Assembly: GCA_035296965.1 (NCBI GenBank)
Contig: DATGZX010000425.1
Location: forward strand, 18,416-82,415
DNA: 64,000 nt
Direction: 5' to 3'
From: DATGZX01 sp035296965
GTDB taxonomy: Bacteria; Planctomycetota; Planctomycetia; Gemmatales; Gemmataceae
Part shown: positions 38,730-46,912 of the stretch, in pieces
How the letters are laid out: the number at the start of each line of letters is the position of its first letter
Position numbering within the stretch: position 1 is the stretch's first letter
Notes under the pieces: model-generated
What the model saw: the letters and a program-made list of their open reading frames with translations, nothing else
What the model was told of the DNA's origin: nothing
The model's database searches: none
Made by a program: the position numbers and the translations under genes

Positions 38730-39502
38730 GCTGCCTCCGGCTCTACGCGGTAGACCTCGGTCATTTCATCCAGGGCCGCTGGGAAAGCGGGGCCATGCAC
38801 ACCTCGGCGACCGCCAATTATCTTCGCCGTCGGCCGCTGCAGGCTCAGGGTCAGCCCTGCATCACGGGCTACCTCGAGCAGATTCTGCGACCAACGATCG
38901 AACATTGCCGGTTCCGATTGCGGATAGATCATTTCTCTTTCGAGCAACTCCTGGCTCTCCGTGGGCTCGAAAAGCATGGGAGCAAGCGGAGCGAGCCCGT
39001 CTAGCGCCTCTTGCATGCGGTGGTTGGCATCGTCGTCGCCGCGGCCCAGCCGGTGCATCCAGGAATCTACATGTTGCACGTGTACTTGCTCTTCTGCCAG
39101 GAGCCGAGCGGCTAATTGCGCAATCGGCGTGTACGAAGAGCGTGCCAGCCGTTCGAGGCGCAGGGCCTCAAAGTGGTCGCAGAAAAAGCTCCGGCAGAGC
39201 GCCGTCGCCCAGTTGAAATCATCGGAGAGTTCGACGATCTGGGCACAGCGGTATTCGCCCGGTTTACGGCCGAACGCCAACCGATCCGCCTGCGAGTGTG
39301 TCAAGTCTGCAACGAATTGGTAGAGGGCCGAGGCATGTGCCAGCTCATCCTGCGCCAGTGAAGAGAAGGCGATGTCTTCTTCCAGGATCGGCGCCAATCC
39401 CGTCCAGTCGGCATTGCGGTGACCGAGCATCAATTTGTCGTCGGCCACGGCCAGTAATAACTGGATCAGCGCCTTGCGGGCTACGTCGTTGAGTTCATGC
39501 AC
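38723..39502 (-). CDS. paaC: Phenylacetyl-CoA 1,2-epoxidase subunit PaaC
   Basis: A 259-residue ferritin-like subunit. Recognisable segments are FSSLAQDELAHASALYQF, FNWATALCRSFFCDHFEAL and LLAEEQVHVQHVDSWMHRLG. PaaC is the structural partner of the catalytic PaaA in the multicomponent monooxygenase that turns phenylacetyl-CoA into its ring 1,2-epoxide. The start is GTG 39502 with GGAAGGG upstream. It follows paaB after 140 bp that hold a palindromic repeat, and overlaps paaD. Confidence 0.93.
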   Translation of the reverse strand: MHELNDVARKALIQLLLAVADDKLMLGHRNADWTGLAPILEEDIAFSSLAQDELAHASALYQFVADLTHSQADRLAFGRKPGEYRCAQIVELSDDFNWATALCRSFFCDHFEALRLERLARSSYTPIAQLAARLLAEEQVHVQHVDSWMHRLGRGDDDANHRMQEALDGLAPLAPMLFEPTESQELLEREMIYPQSEPAMFDRWSQNLLEVARDAGLTLSLQRPTAKIIGGRRGVHGPAFPAALDEMTEVYRVEPEAAW

Positions 39503-39571
39503 GCGAAAATCAACCCTTCCGAGTGAGGAGGAGAGGAGGGGCCCATTACATCGCCGTACACGTTTGTGCTA

Positions 39572-39639
39572 ATACTAGCCCGAAGCGTAAGCGAGGACCT
39601 CGCTAGCGTTTCGGGCTAGTATTGGCAGATTGCACACGG
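39572..39639. repeat. Dispersed palindromic repeat (ATACTAGCCCGAAGCG), copy B
   Basis: A hairpin at 39572-39622 with a 17-bp shared tail, nearly identical to copy A at 14914-14982 (arms ATACTAGCCCGAAGCG and its complement around GAGGACCTCGCT). It sits between the paaB stop and the paaC start, inside what should be one transcript, so it is transcribed as an intercistronic hairpin. Confidence 0.8.
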
Positions 39640-39642
39640 CAT

Positions 39643-40032
39643 TTAGAATGCTTCTTTGAGGTCCTCCTTCTCGTACCGATCCACGTCCTTCTTGCTGCGA
39701 AATTGTTCCCATCTCTTGCGGACCTGGTAGCCACGCGCCAGCCGGTAACTCTGATCCGTCGTGCGCCAGACCAGGTCCTTTTCGTAGTCGGTGCCCAACA
39801 TGGCATCGCGCGGCACGACCCAGATGTGGACGCAGGGCTGATCGCGACCGTAGTGTTCGCGGGCATATTGCAAGGCCATGGGCGCATCGACCGCATCCAC
39901 GGTGCCCGCATGAACATGCGCCTTGCCCCGCTGGAGTTGGATGAACACCTCAAACGGCCTGGCATCACGAACGGGAGCGATGGTCAGTTCCCCTTCTTTG
40001 GGCAAGTCGAGATGATCACGAGTTCTGGACAA
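39643..40032 (-). CDS. paaB: Phenylacetyl-CoA 1,2-epoxidase subunit PaaB
   Basis: The C-terminal 90 residues match PaaB: FEVFIQLQRGKAHVHAGTVD, APMALQYAREHYGRD and VWVVP-like HIWVVPRDAM. PaaB is a small bridging subunit of the PaaABC(D)E monooxygenase. The start is uncertain. I take TTG 40032 (129 residues), preceded by GGGGGGA, because an ATG at 40110 lies within a palindromic repeat and would add residues unlike the family. The gene is separated from paaA by 276 bp carrying two such hairpins. Confidence 0.85.
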   Translation of the reverse strand: MSRTRDHLDLPKEGELTIAPVRDARPFEVFIQLQRGKAHVHAGTVDAVDAPMALQYAREHYGRDQPCVHIWVVPRDAMLGTDYEKDLVWRTTDQSYRLARGYQVRKRWEQFRSKKDVDRYEKEDLKEAF

Positions 40033-40105
40033 GGCGCTGTTCCCCCCGCAAACGCTTGACGAGATCAGCCCAAATGAATCGAGAGCCAGTTTTCGAATGA
40101 GGGGT

Positions 40106-40165
40106 GCCATGCTTTCGCGACTTCTGGTGTGAGACCGACGAAGTGTGGTCGATATCGCGAAAGCA
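40106..40165. repeat. Palindromic repeat with CATGCTTTCG arms, unit 1
   Basis: The arms CATGCTTTCGCGA (40106-40118) and TCGCGAAAGCATG (40153-40165) are perfect inverted repeats of 13 bp with a 34-nt loop. It is related to the second unit at 40206-40266 by the CATGCTTTCG ends and GGTGTGAG loop sequence. It lies between paaA and paaB. Confidence 0.8.
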
Positions 40166-40205
40166 TGTCCCGCCCTCTGCCAGGAAGCTCGTTCCTGAGG
40201 GTTCG

Positions 40206-40266
40206 GCATGCTTTCGGGGCACCTCTTCCAGGGGACTAGCTCCCCGGTGTGAGCCCCGAAAGCATG
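40206..40266. repeat. Palindromic repeat with CATGCTTTCG arms, unit 2
   Basis: The arms CATGCTTTCGGGGC (40207-40220) and GCCCCGAAAGCATG (40253-40266) pair perfectly over 14 bp with a loop containing GGTGTGAG, as in unit 1. Two units lie in tandem in the paaA-paaB gap. Confidence 0.8.
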
Positions 40267-40308
40267 GCACCCAACACAGCACTGTTGGGCAAAGCTCACC
40301 CATGAACA

Positions 40309-41349
40309 TCACCGGCCCGGCGGCAAAGCAGTGCTCCCGAGGATCGCCCGCCGCACCCATTGGCCCTGTTCGTAAGAGAAGCGGCGCAGGCCGATGCGCT
40401 GCTTGTTGCAAGGGCCGTTGCCACGAACGACTCGATAAAACTCGTTCCAGTCCGGCTGACTGAAGCGATAGTGGCCAGTCGCAGGATCGAAACGTAGCTC
40501 CGGATCTTCTCGGACATCAAAAGCCCCGTCCGGCCTGCGTTTGACCAGGCCGCTTTCATCCTTGGCCGTGATGTGGATCTTGAGTCCCAGGTCAAGAGCG
40601 GCCGGGGCGAAGCGGTCTACGAATCTTTGCCGCAGCTCGTCGTTGGTGGCGGTCTTGATGCGCCACCTCATGAACGGCGTCGTCTTGACCGAGTCCTTGT
40701 CCGGCGGGCCGAAGAACATCAGAGACGGCTCCCACCAGCGATCGAACGCTTCCTGGGCCATTTGTTTCTGGCGCGGCGTGCCGCTCATGAGCGTCAGGAT
40801 CATGTCCTCGCCGCTCTTGAAATGAAACGCTTCTTCCATGTTGATGCGTTTCATGGTGCGGACATACGGACCGTAGCTACCCTCAGCAAGCGTTGCCTGG
40901 TTCATGATGGCGGCCCCGTCGACCAGCCACTGGATCAAGGTGACGTCTGCCCAGGTGGGCGCCGGGTAGTTGAAGACGTTGTGGTACTTGGTCTTGCCGG
41001 TGATGAGGTCGCGCAGCATCTGGTCGCGCGACTTGCCCAGGTCCTGCGAGACGCGATAGAGCATCTGGCCGTGGCCGACTTCATCCTGGACCTTGGCAAT
41101 GAGGGCAAGTTTGCGGCGCAGGCTGGGCGCGCGCGTGATCCATTCTCCTTCAGGCAGGGCGCCGACGATTTCTGAATTGGCATGGTGCTCGGCCATGCGC
41201 AACATGCCCGCCCTGTAATTGTGCGGCATCCAGTCGTCGGGCTCGACGATTTCGCCTGCATGGACCCGTTCTTCGAAGTCGGCAAGCCTCTCGTTGTCTT
41301 CCTGAATGTCCCAATCGATCTTGAGGTCCACGCTCGCGCTCACCGACAT
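40309..41349 (-). CDS. paaA: Phenylacetyl-CoA 1,2-epoxidase catalytic subunit PaaA
   Basis: A 346-residue ferritin-like di-iron oxygenase subunit. The carboxylate-bridged di-iron ligands are visible in KVQDEVGHGQMLY (EXXH) and INMEEAFHFKSGED (EXXH), with an earlier Glu in HHANSEIVG. Other hallmarks are NYPAPTWADV and QPDWNEFYRVVRGNGPCN. It inserts oxygen into the aromatic ring of phenylacetyl-CoA. ATG 41349 has GGAGGG and lies 2 bp beyond the thiolase stop, so the genes are coupled; an upstream extension overlapping the thiolase was rejected. Confidence 0.96.
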   Translation of the reverse strand: MSVSASVDLKIDWDIQEDNERLADFEERVHAGEIVEPDDWMPHNYRAGMLRMAEHHANSEIVGALPEGEWITRAPSLRRKLALIAKVQDEVGHGQMLYRVSQDLGKSRDQMLRDLITGKTKYHNVFNYPAPTWADVTLIQWLVDGAAIMNQATLAEGSYGPYVRTMKRINMEEAFHFKSGEDMILTLMSGTPRQKQMAQEAFDRWWEPSLMFFGPPDKDSVKTTPFMRWRIKTATNDELRQRFVDRFAPAALDLGLKIHITAKDESGLVKRRPDGAFDVREDPELRFDPATGHYRFSQPDWNEFYRVVRGNGPCNKQRIGLRRFSYEQGQWVRRAILGSTALPPGR

Positions 41350-41351
41350 GG

Positions 41352-42551
41352 TTAAATTCCCTCCAGCAGGGTAGCAACCCCTTGCCCCACGCCTACGCAC
41401 AACGTGGCCAGGCCGTGCCGGGCGTTCGTCTTGCCCATTTCATGCACGAGTGTAGTCGCCAGCCGGGCGCCGGTACAGCCCAACGGGTGCCCCAGAGCGA
41501 TGGCGCCGCCGTTGGGGTTAATATTGGCCTGCTCTATTCCCAGTTCGCGGATGCAGGCAAGTGCCTGGGCGGCAAATGCCTCATTCAACTCTATTATATC
41601 CACGTCCTGCAGGCGCAGGGCAGCCCGCTGGAGCGCCTTGCGCGTCGCCGGCACCGGTCCCATGCCCATGCAGCCTGGATCGACGCCGGCCGTTGCCGAA
41701 CGTCCGACGCGAGCCCGAACCTTGAGACCCATCCTTTTGGCCGTCGCCTCCTCGACAAGCAAGAGCGCTGCGGCGCCGTCGTTGATGCCGGACGAATTTC
41801 CGGCAGTCACCGTGCCATCTTTCGCAAATGCCGGCGGCAGCTTCGCCAGGCTTTCGAGCGTGGTCTCCGGACGCGGATGTTCATCGTGTCGAACGGTAAC
41901 TGTGGGCCCTTTCCTCTGGGACACTTCGACGGGCACGATCTCATCGTCGAATCGCCCGGTCTCGCGAGCGCGGCAAGCGCGCTGCTGGCTTGTCAGCGCA
42001 AAGCGATCCTGGTCCCCACGGGAGACCTGATACTGGCGTGCCACATTCTCGGCCGTTTCACCCATGCTGTAGGGCTGGTGAAGTTGTGCCATCTTTGGAT
42101 TCGTAAAACGCCAGCCGAGTGTCGTGTCCACGACTTCAGAATTGCCTCTGGGAAATGCCTCCTGGGGCTTGAGCATCACCAATGGCGCTCGCGTCATGCT
42201 CTCCACGCCGCCGGCAATAAATACATCGCCCAGGTCTGCTTCGATCATGCGTGCGGCCACGTTCACTGCTTCCAGACCGGACGCACAGAGCCGGTTGACG
42301 GTGCATCCCGGCACGCTGTCCGGCAAGCCGGCAAGCAACGCCGCCATCCGGGCAACATTGCGATTATCCTCGCCGGCCTGATTCGTTGCGCCAAAATACA
42401 CATCCTCAACCAAGGCTGGGTCTAGGCGCGTGCGCTGGATTAACTCCCGGATGACCAGCGCGGCCAGGTCGTCCGGACGAACGGATTTAAGCGCGCCGGC
42501 GTAGCGACCTATGGGCGTACGCACGGCTTCAACAATGACCGCTCTTCTCAT
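41352..42551 (-). CDS. paaJ: Acyl-CoA thiolase, 3-oxoadipyl-CoA thiolase-like (PaaJ)
   Basis: A 399-residue thiolase. The nucleophilic cysteine is in TVNRLCASGLEAVN (about 90); the C-terminal active site has GHPLGCTGAR and LCVGVGQG. The family cleaves 3-oxoacyl-CoA with CoA. Context, and the resemblance to PcaF/PaaJ (GATNQAGEDNRNVARMAALLAGLP), point to 3-oxoadipyl-CoA to succinyl-CoA plus acetyl-CoA, the last step of phenylacetate breakdown. It lies 6 bp after the 3-hydroxyacyl-CoA dehydrogenase gene. Confidence 0.92.
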   Translation of the reverse strand: MRRAVIVEAVRTPIGRYAGALKSVRPDDLAALVIRELIQRTRLDPALVEDVYFGATNQAGEDNRNVARMAALLAGLPDSVPGCTVNRLCASGLEAVNVAARMIEADLGDVFIAGGVESMTRAPLVMLKPQEAFPRGNSEVVDTTLGWRFTNPKMAQLHQPYSMGETAENVARQYQVSRGDQDRFALTSQQRACRARETGRFDDEIVPVEVSQRKGPTVTVRHDEHPRPETTLESLAKLPPAFAKDGTVTAGNSSGINDGAAALLLVEEATAKRMGLKVRARVGRSATAGVDPGCMGMGPVPATRKALQRAALRLQDVDIIELNEAFAAQALACIRELGIEQANINPNGGAIALGHPLGCTGARLATTLVHEMGKTNARHGLATLCVGVGQGVATLLEGI

Positions 42552-42557
42552 GGGAAA

Positions 42558-43769
42558 TCATCGTCTTTCCAACAATTCCGCGGGAATGAACCGGCCGTCG
42601 TCCACGGTGCTGTTCAGCGCTCGCAACAGGGTGACACAGCGGTCGAGGCCGATCTGCTCCGCCCACTGCATTGGGCCGCGCGGGTAGTTTGTTCCCAGGC
42701 GCAGGGCCGTGTCGATGTCTTCCTTGGAAGCGACCCCTTCAGCGAACGCGAACATCGCTTCATTAATGATGGTGACCAGAACGCGCGCGAAAATGTAACT
42801 GTCGAGGGGCGGAGCGGCGTTCTCGGCCGCGCGTGCAACGAAAGGTGCCAATGCTTCCTGGACAGGTTTGGGTATCTGGAAAGGTTTTTGTTCAAGCTCG
42901 ATAGCAGGCAGCGCCTCTTCGCCCTGATAGACGTAAAACCCGCGCTTGGTCTTGCGACCGAGCTGGCCGCGCTGACACAGCTCGGCCTGCAATGGATGGG
43001 GCTTGAGCCTGGCAGGCTGGTCTAGTTGCTCCCAGACGGAAACCGAAACGCCATAGTTGATGTCGATGCCGATCAGGTCCATCAGCTCGAACGGTCCCAG
43101 GCGGAAACCGCCTGCTTCGCGCAAGCTGCGGTCGATTTCGGCGACGCCGGCGATACCCTCGCCGAGCATCCGCAGCGACTCGAGATAGAAGCCTCGCGCG
43201 ATGCGGTTGACAATGAAGCCGGGCCGATCGATCGCCCGCACCACGGTTTTGCCCCACTCCTTCGCATATGCAGCCACCTTGTCCACGGCGGCCGGATCGC
43301 TCTCGGTGCCGGCGATGATTTCTACCAGGGGCATGAGCGGCGCGGGGTTGAAGAAGTGCATCCCGACCAGCCGCCGGCCTTCGCCAATTGCCTGGCCAAT
43401 CTTGGTGATCGACAGCGACGAAGTATTACTGGCGAAGATCGTCTGTGGCGATACCTTCGTGCGGACCGATTCGAACACCTGAGCTTTGACGTCTACCCGC
43501 TCGGCAACTGCCTCGATCACAAGGGCACACTTCGCAAATGACTCCGACCCAGTTGCCGGCTGCAGTCGCTTCAAGACCTGGTCGCGATTCTCGGACGTCA
43601 TGCTCCCCTTGGCGACCAGGCGGCCAAGGCGCTGACCAATACCTTCGATGGCTTGACGCACAATCTGATCGTTGACGTCCGACAGGACAACATTGCAGCC
43701 GTGAGCCGCCACCAGCTGGCCGATCCCGGCTCCCATGGTGCCTGCGCCCAGGACTCCTATAAGGGTCAT
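42558..43769 (-). CDS. paaH: 3-Hydroxyacyl-CoA dehydrogenase (PaaH-like)
   Basis: A 403-residue enzyme with an NAD-binding Rossmann fold starting GVLGAGTMGAGIGQ, followed by SNTSSLSI, GMHFFNPAPLMPLVEI and the C-terminal helical domains. It is shorter than the roughly 500-residue E. coli PaaH but longer than single-domain forms, and appears to have two C-terminal helical units. Predicted to oxidise 3-hydroxyadipyl-CoA. ATG 43769 has AGGGAAAG upstream and lies one base after the next hydratase's stop, indicating tight coupling; a 31-codon extension was rejected. Confidence 0.92.
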   Translation of the reverse strand: MTLIGVLGAGTMGAGIGQLVAAHGCNVVLSDVNDQIVRQAIEGIGQRLGRLVAKGSMTSENRDQVLKRLQPATGSESFAKCALVIEAVAERVDVKAQVFESVRTKVSPQTIFASNTSSLSITKIGQAIGEGRRLVGMHFFNPAPLMPLVEIIAGTESDPAAVDKVAAYAKEWGKTVVRAIDRPGFIVNRIARGFYLESLRMLGEGIAGVAEIDRSLREAGGFRLGPFELMDLIGIDINYGVSVSVWEQLDQPARLKPHPLQAELCQRGQLGRKTKRGFYVYQGEEALPAIELEQKPFQIPKPVQEALAPFVARAAENAAPPLDSYIFARVLVTIINEAMFAFAEGVASKEDIDTALRLGTNYPRGPMQWAEQIGLDRCVTLLRALNSTVDDGRFIPAELLERR

Positions 43770-43770
43770 G

Positions 43771-44577
43771 TTACTTTCCCTGGAAACTCGGCGGTCGCTT
43801 CTCGAAGAAGGCCAGCACACCCTCACGGTGATCGGCCGTCTGACCGGCGGTTTCCTGAGCAAACGCTTCCGCGTCGAGCTGGGCTTCCAGGTCCGAATTC
43901 AACGCGCGATTGAGCAACCGCTTCGTCAAACCGATCGCGCGCGTGGGCAGCCGCGCCAGGCGATTGGCTAGCTCGCTCGTGGCGGCGGCAAGCTGCTCCG
44001 CCGGGACGACCTTGTTGACCAACCCCAGCCGCAAGGCCTCCTCCGCTCCGACCTTGTCGCCGGTGAAGCATAGCTCCAGCGCCTTGCCCAGGCCGACCAA
44101 CCGGGGCAAAAAGAAGGTGGATGCCGAATCAGGGACAAGGCCGACGTTGATGAAGACCTGAATTAGTGAGGCCTTTTCGGAAGCAATCCGCATATCGCAT
44201 GCCAGCGCGATACTGGCTCCGGCGCCGGCAGCAACACCATTTAACGACGCGATCACCGGCTTTTCCAGATCGCGAAGCCCTGTGATGACCGGGTTGTACC
44301 TGCGGCGCAAATCGTCCAGCAGATGCGGCACGAATTCAGGATTGCTGTACTTGGTCTTCAGCTCGCCAAGATCCTGTCCCGAGCAGAACGCCCGGCCGGC
44401 TCCGGTGAGTACCACGCAACGGATCCGGTCGTCGCGTTTGAGCTGCTTGATGACGTTCGCCAGCTCGGTCGTCAGTTGATCGTTGAGCGAATTGAGAGAT
44501 TCCGGACGATTGAGCGTGACAGTGCAGACGCCTCCGGCGGTCCCCACGGCGATCGTTTGATAGGCGGCAGTGGACAT
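43771..44577 (-). CDS. paaG: Enoyl-CoA hydratase/isomerase (PaaG-like)
   Basis: A 268-residue crotonase-fold protein. The oxyanion region is SLNGVAAGAGASIALACD. The catalytic position is GLVPDSASTFFLPRL, where an Asp replaces the Glu of true hydratases, as in PaaG isomerases that convert epoxy-CoA to oxepin-CoA. The C-terminus ends PPSFQGK. Start at ATG 44577. It is 21 bp after a second crotonase gene. Confidence 0.9.
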   Translation of the reverse strand: MSTAAYQTIAVGTAGGVCTVTLNRPESLNSLNDQLTTELANVIKQLKRDDRIRCVVLTGAGRAFCSGQDLGELKTKYSNPEFVPHLLDDLRRRYNPVITGLRDLEKPVIASLNGVAAGAGASIALACDMRIASEKASLIQVFINVGLVPDSASTFFLPRLVGLGKALELCFTGDKVGAEEALRLGLVNKVVPAEQLAAATSELANRLARLPTRAIGLTKRLLNRALNSDLEAQLDAEAFAQETAGQTADHREGVLAFFEKRPPSFQGK

Positions 44578-44598
44578 CGCAGCGAATCTCCCAGTAGT

Positions 44599-45369
44599 CT
44601 ATTTTCCTTGAAAACGCGGCGGCCGCTTGTCGAGGAATGCGCGCATGCCTTCTTTCTGATCTTCGGTCGCAAAGAGCAGGTAGAACAGCTTGCGCTCGTA
44701 TTCCAAACCTTCCGAAAGAGCCAGTTCGTGTGCCTTGCGCACGGCTTCCTTGGCTAGCCGCAGCGCGATGGGGGGCTTTTTGGCCATGTCATGAGCGACG
44801 CGGAGAGCCTCGGTGTAGAAATGCTCCCGCGGCACGACCCGGCTCACCAGGCCATAATGGAGCGCTTCCTGGGCCGAGAGGAACCTGCCCGTCAAGATAA
44901 CGTCCATGGCGGTCGCTTTGCCCACCGCGCGAATCAAACGCTGGGTGCCGCCGGCCCCGGGCATGATGCCGATGTTGATTTCCGGCTGACCGAACTGGGC
45001 CGTTTCCGAGGCCACGATCAGGTCGCACTGCATGGCAAGCTCGCAGCCGCCGCCCAGTGCGAAGCCGCTGACGGCCGCGATGATCGGCTTGGCGACCTTG
45101 GAGATGCGCTCCCAGCGTGCAAACTGATTTCCTCGGATCTGGTCGATAGGTGTCGCCGTGGCCATGTCGCCGATGTCCGCGCCGGCCGCGAATGCCCGCT
45201 CATTGCCCGCCAGGACGATGACATGAATGTTGTCGTCCTGGTCGAATTTCTCCAGGCCGGCAACAAGCTGCGTCATAAGCTCGTGGCTCAAAGCATTCAG
45301 CTTCTCCGGCCGATTCAGCCGCGCGATCCCGACATGCCCGTCAGTGCTGACCAGAACTTCATCAGCCAT
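44599..45369 (-). CDS. paaF: Enoyl-CoA hydratase (PaaF-like)
   Basis: A 256-residue crotonase-fold protein. It has the oxyanion hole segment AVSGFALGGGCELAMQCD and the catalytic Glu in FGQPEINIGIMPGAGGTQR, as in true enoyl-CoA hydratases, so it likely hydrates 2,3-dehydroadipyl-CoA. It is the first gene of the leftward phenylacetate cluster. ATG 45369 follows GGGAAGAAAT; a 21-codon extension was rejected. The region upstream (45370-45670) is shared with the divergent ATPase gene and should carry the cluster promoter. No paaX or other regulator is nearby. Confidence 0.9.
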   Translation of the reverse strand: MADEVLVSTDGHVGIARLNRPEKLNALSHELMTQLVAGLEKFDQDDNIHVIVLAGNERAFAAGADIGDMATATPIDQIRGNQFARWERISKVAKPIIAAVSGFALGGGCELAMQCDLIVASETAQFGQPEINIGIMPGAGGTQRLIRAVGKATAMDVILTGRFLSAQEALHYGLVSRVVPREHFYTEALRVAHDMAKKPPIALRLAKEAVRKAHELALSEGLEYERKLFYLLFATEDQKEGMRAFLDKRPPRFQGK

Positions 45370-45609
45370 GGGACGATTTCTTCCCGGAGAGTGGGTGCGC
45401 CCATACAAACCCGCTACGGAAACGGGCCGCATCTATGTGCGGGTCAGTTTATTGCCATGCGAGATGAGAAGCAAGCGAGCGACGTGAAGATGCTGTCTTA
45501 GCGCGCCCAATATGCTGGGCATTGCATTCACGACAGGAAGAGATCGGGCGGCGAGGGGAAAAAATCCGAGCCTGTCGGCGTCTCCTAGATTCTGTACGCA
45601 TGAATTCGA

Positions 45610-45639
45610 TTGGGTACGCATTCGCACAGTCGGTACAAT
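45610..45639 (+). promoter_or_regulatory. Possible sigma-70-type promoter for the ATPase gene
   Basis: TTGGGT (45610-45615) and TACAAT (45634-45639) are separated by 18 bp, 31 bp before the ATPase start codon, which has GGGAGAAG as ribosome site. The -10 match is good and the -35 weak. Confidence 0.4.
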
Positions 45640-45670
45640 ACTTCGTTCAATATGGTTCTGGGAGAAGCTC

Positions 45671-46912
45671 ATGTTCCGCAGCGTCAGCCTACGCAACTTC
45701 AAGAGTCTGGCTAACGTCCGCGTCGACTTGGGTCCGTTTACGGTGTTGGTAGGCGCCAATGGTTCTGGAAAATCAAGCTTTCTTCAGGCGATTGAACTCT
45801 TCTCATGGGCCGTTAGGCACGAAAGTATCAACGACTCACTTCTGAACCATAATGTAGACTTTCGTGACCTGGTCTACCTCCGTTCGAGCAAAGCACGAAT
45901 CACTTTTGACGCAGATCTCGAATTTCCCAAAGAAGGCATAGAGCTCGCGTGCGAGCGCGTCCATGTCTGGATGCGACTTGCTAAGAAGCGGTACGTTTAC
46001 TTGACGGAACATGTCCGGCCTGGGGACGCCCCGCCGAAGAACGTCACAGACTGGGCCTATGGCGTCGTAAGTCGAAAAAGGTACCAGCGGGCTTGGGAGG
46101 CTAACGGCCCTGCGATCGAACACAGAAACGTCGCCCTTGGCCATTCCATGCTCGGTGACATCTACTCTGCCGAGGGATCTCGACAAAAGTTTCCCATCCT
46201 TCGGAAGGTGGCTGACCATTTCATGAATTATGTTCACTACGAGATTTGGGGTCCAGAAAAACTGCGGGATCCATCTTTGCATCCTGTTTCGAGTCGCCGG
46301 AACGGCGCGCGGGGTGTCCGTTTGGGCAAGAGCGGAGAAGACTTGCCGCGATTGTTGTGGTCAATCCATTCGGTCCAGAGTCGCTGGGTTACTCTTTTGG
46401 ACGAGTTGCGGATAGGCTTTCCGGCGATTCGGGAGATTCGGTTTCAAAAGGGACTGGACGGGGAATTAGGACTGTGGTTTGGGGAGAAGCGTAAGGGAGC
46501 GAGTTCATTCCTCCGGTATCGGCCTTCCCAAGTAAGCGATGGCTTTCTTCGGCTCCTGGGATTGCTTGCTATCAAGCATCAACCTTATCCGCTGGAGTTG
46601 CTCGGATACGAGGAGCCAGAAAACGGGCTACACCCGAGTGCGTTGGACGAATGCATGAGGCACCTTAAGGATATTGCCAGGAACGGCACGCAAGTGATCG
46701 TCACCACGCACTCGCCCTATTTGCTTAACTACTTGCTCGAGGATAAGGCCGAGCCCAAGGCAGAACTTCGCTTGGTCATTCGAGGAGAAGACGGGAAGAC
46801 CATCATCTCCAAGCCCGACCCTGCCAAATTAAAAAAGGCGCGAGCACAAGGATTTGGCATTGGAGAATTATGGGGGATGCTTCTCAATGAAAAAGCGCTC
46901 GCCCAATCCTAG
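45671..46912 (+). CDS. AAA family ATPase (RecF/OLD-like), putative defence protein
   Basis: A 413-residue ABC-type ATPase of the SMC/RecF/OLD group. Walker A is GANGSGKSS near residue 32, directly after FRSVSLRNFKSLANVRVDL, the typical N-terminal strand. The signature region is near RPSQVSDGFLRLLGLLA, Walker B is LLGYEEPENGLHP (about 310-322), and the H-loop is VIVTTHSPYLLNYL. It overlaps the next gene by 26 bp. The DNA is visibly more AT-rich than the neighbouring catabolic genes, suggesting acquisition. ATPases of this type paired with TOPRIM-like nucleases form OLD-, Gabija- and PARIS-like anti-phage systems, so a defence role is plausible but unproven. Confidence 0.85.
   Translation: MFRSVSLRNFKSLANVRVDLGPFTVLVGANGSGKSSFLQAIELFSWAVRHESINDSLLNHNVDFRDLVYLRSSKARITFDADLEFPKEGIELACERVHVWMRLAKKRYVYLTEHVRPGDAPPKNVTDWAYGVVSRKRYQRAWEANGPAIEHRNVALGHSMLGDIYSAEGSRQKFPILRKVADHFMNYVHYEIWGPEKLRDPSLHPVSSRRNGARGVRLGKSGEDLPRLLWSIHSVQSRWVTLLDELRIGFPAIREIRFQKGLDGELGLWFGEKRKGASSFLRYRPSQVSDGFLRLLGLLAIKHQPYPLELLGYEEPENGLHPSALDECMRHLKDIARNGTQVIVTTHSPYLLNYLLEDKAEPKAELRLVIRGEDGKTIISKPDPAKLKKARAQGFGIGELWGMLLNEKALAQS

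Noticed and set aside
40032..40299. Longer PaaB starting near 40299
   Set aside because: The added 89 residues are translated from two palindromic repeats and do not resemble PaaB.
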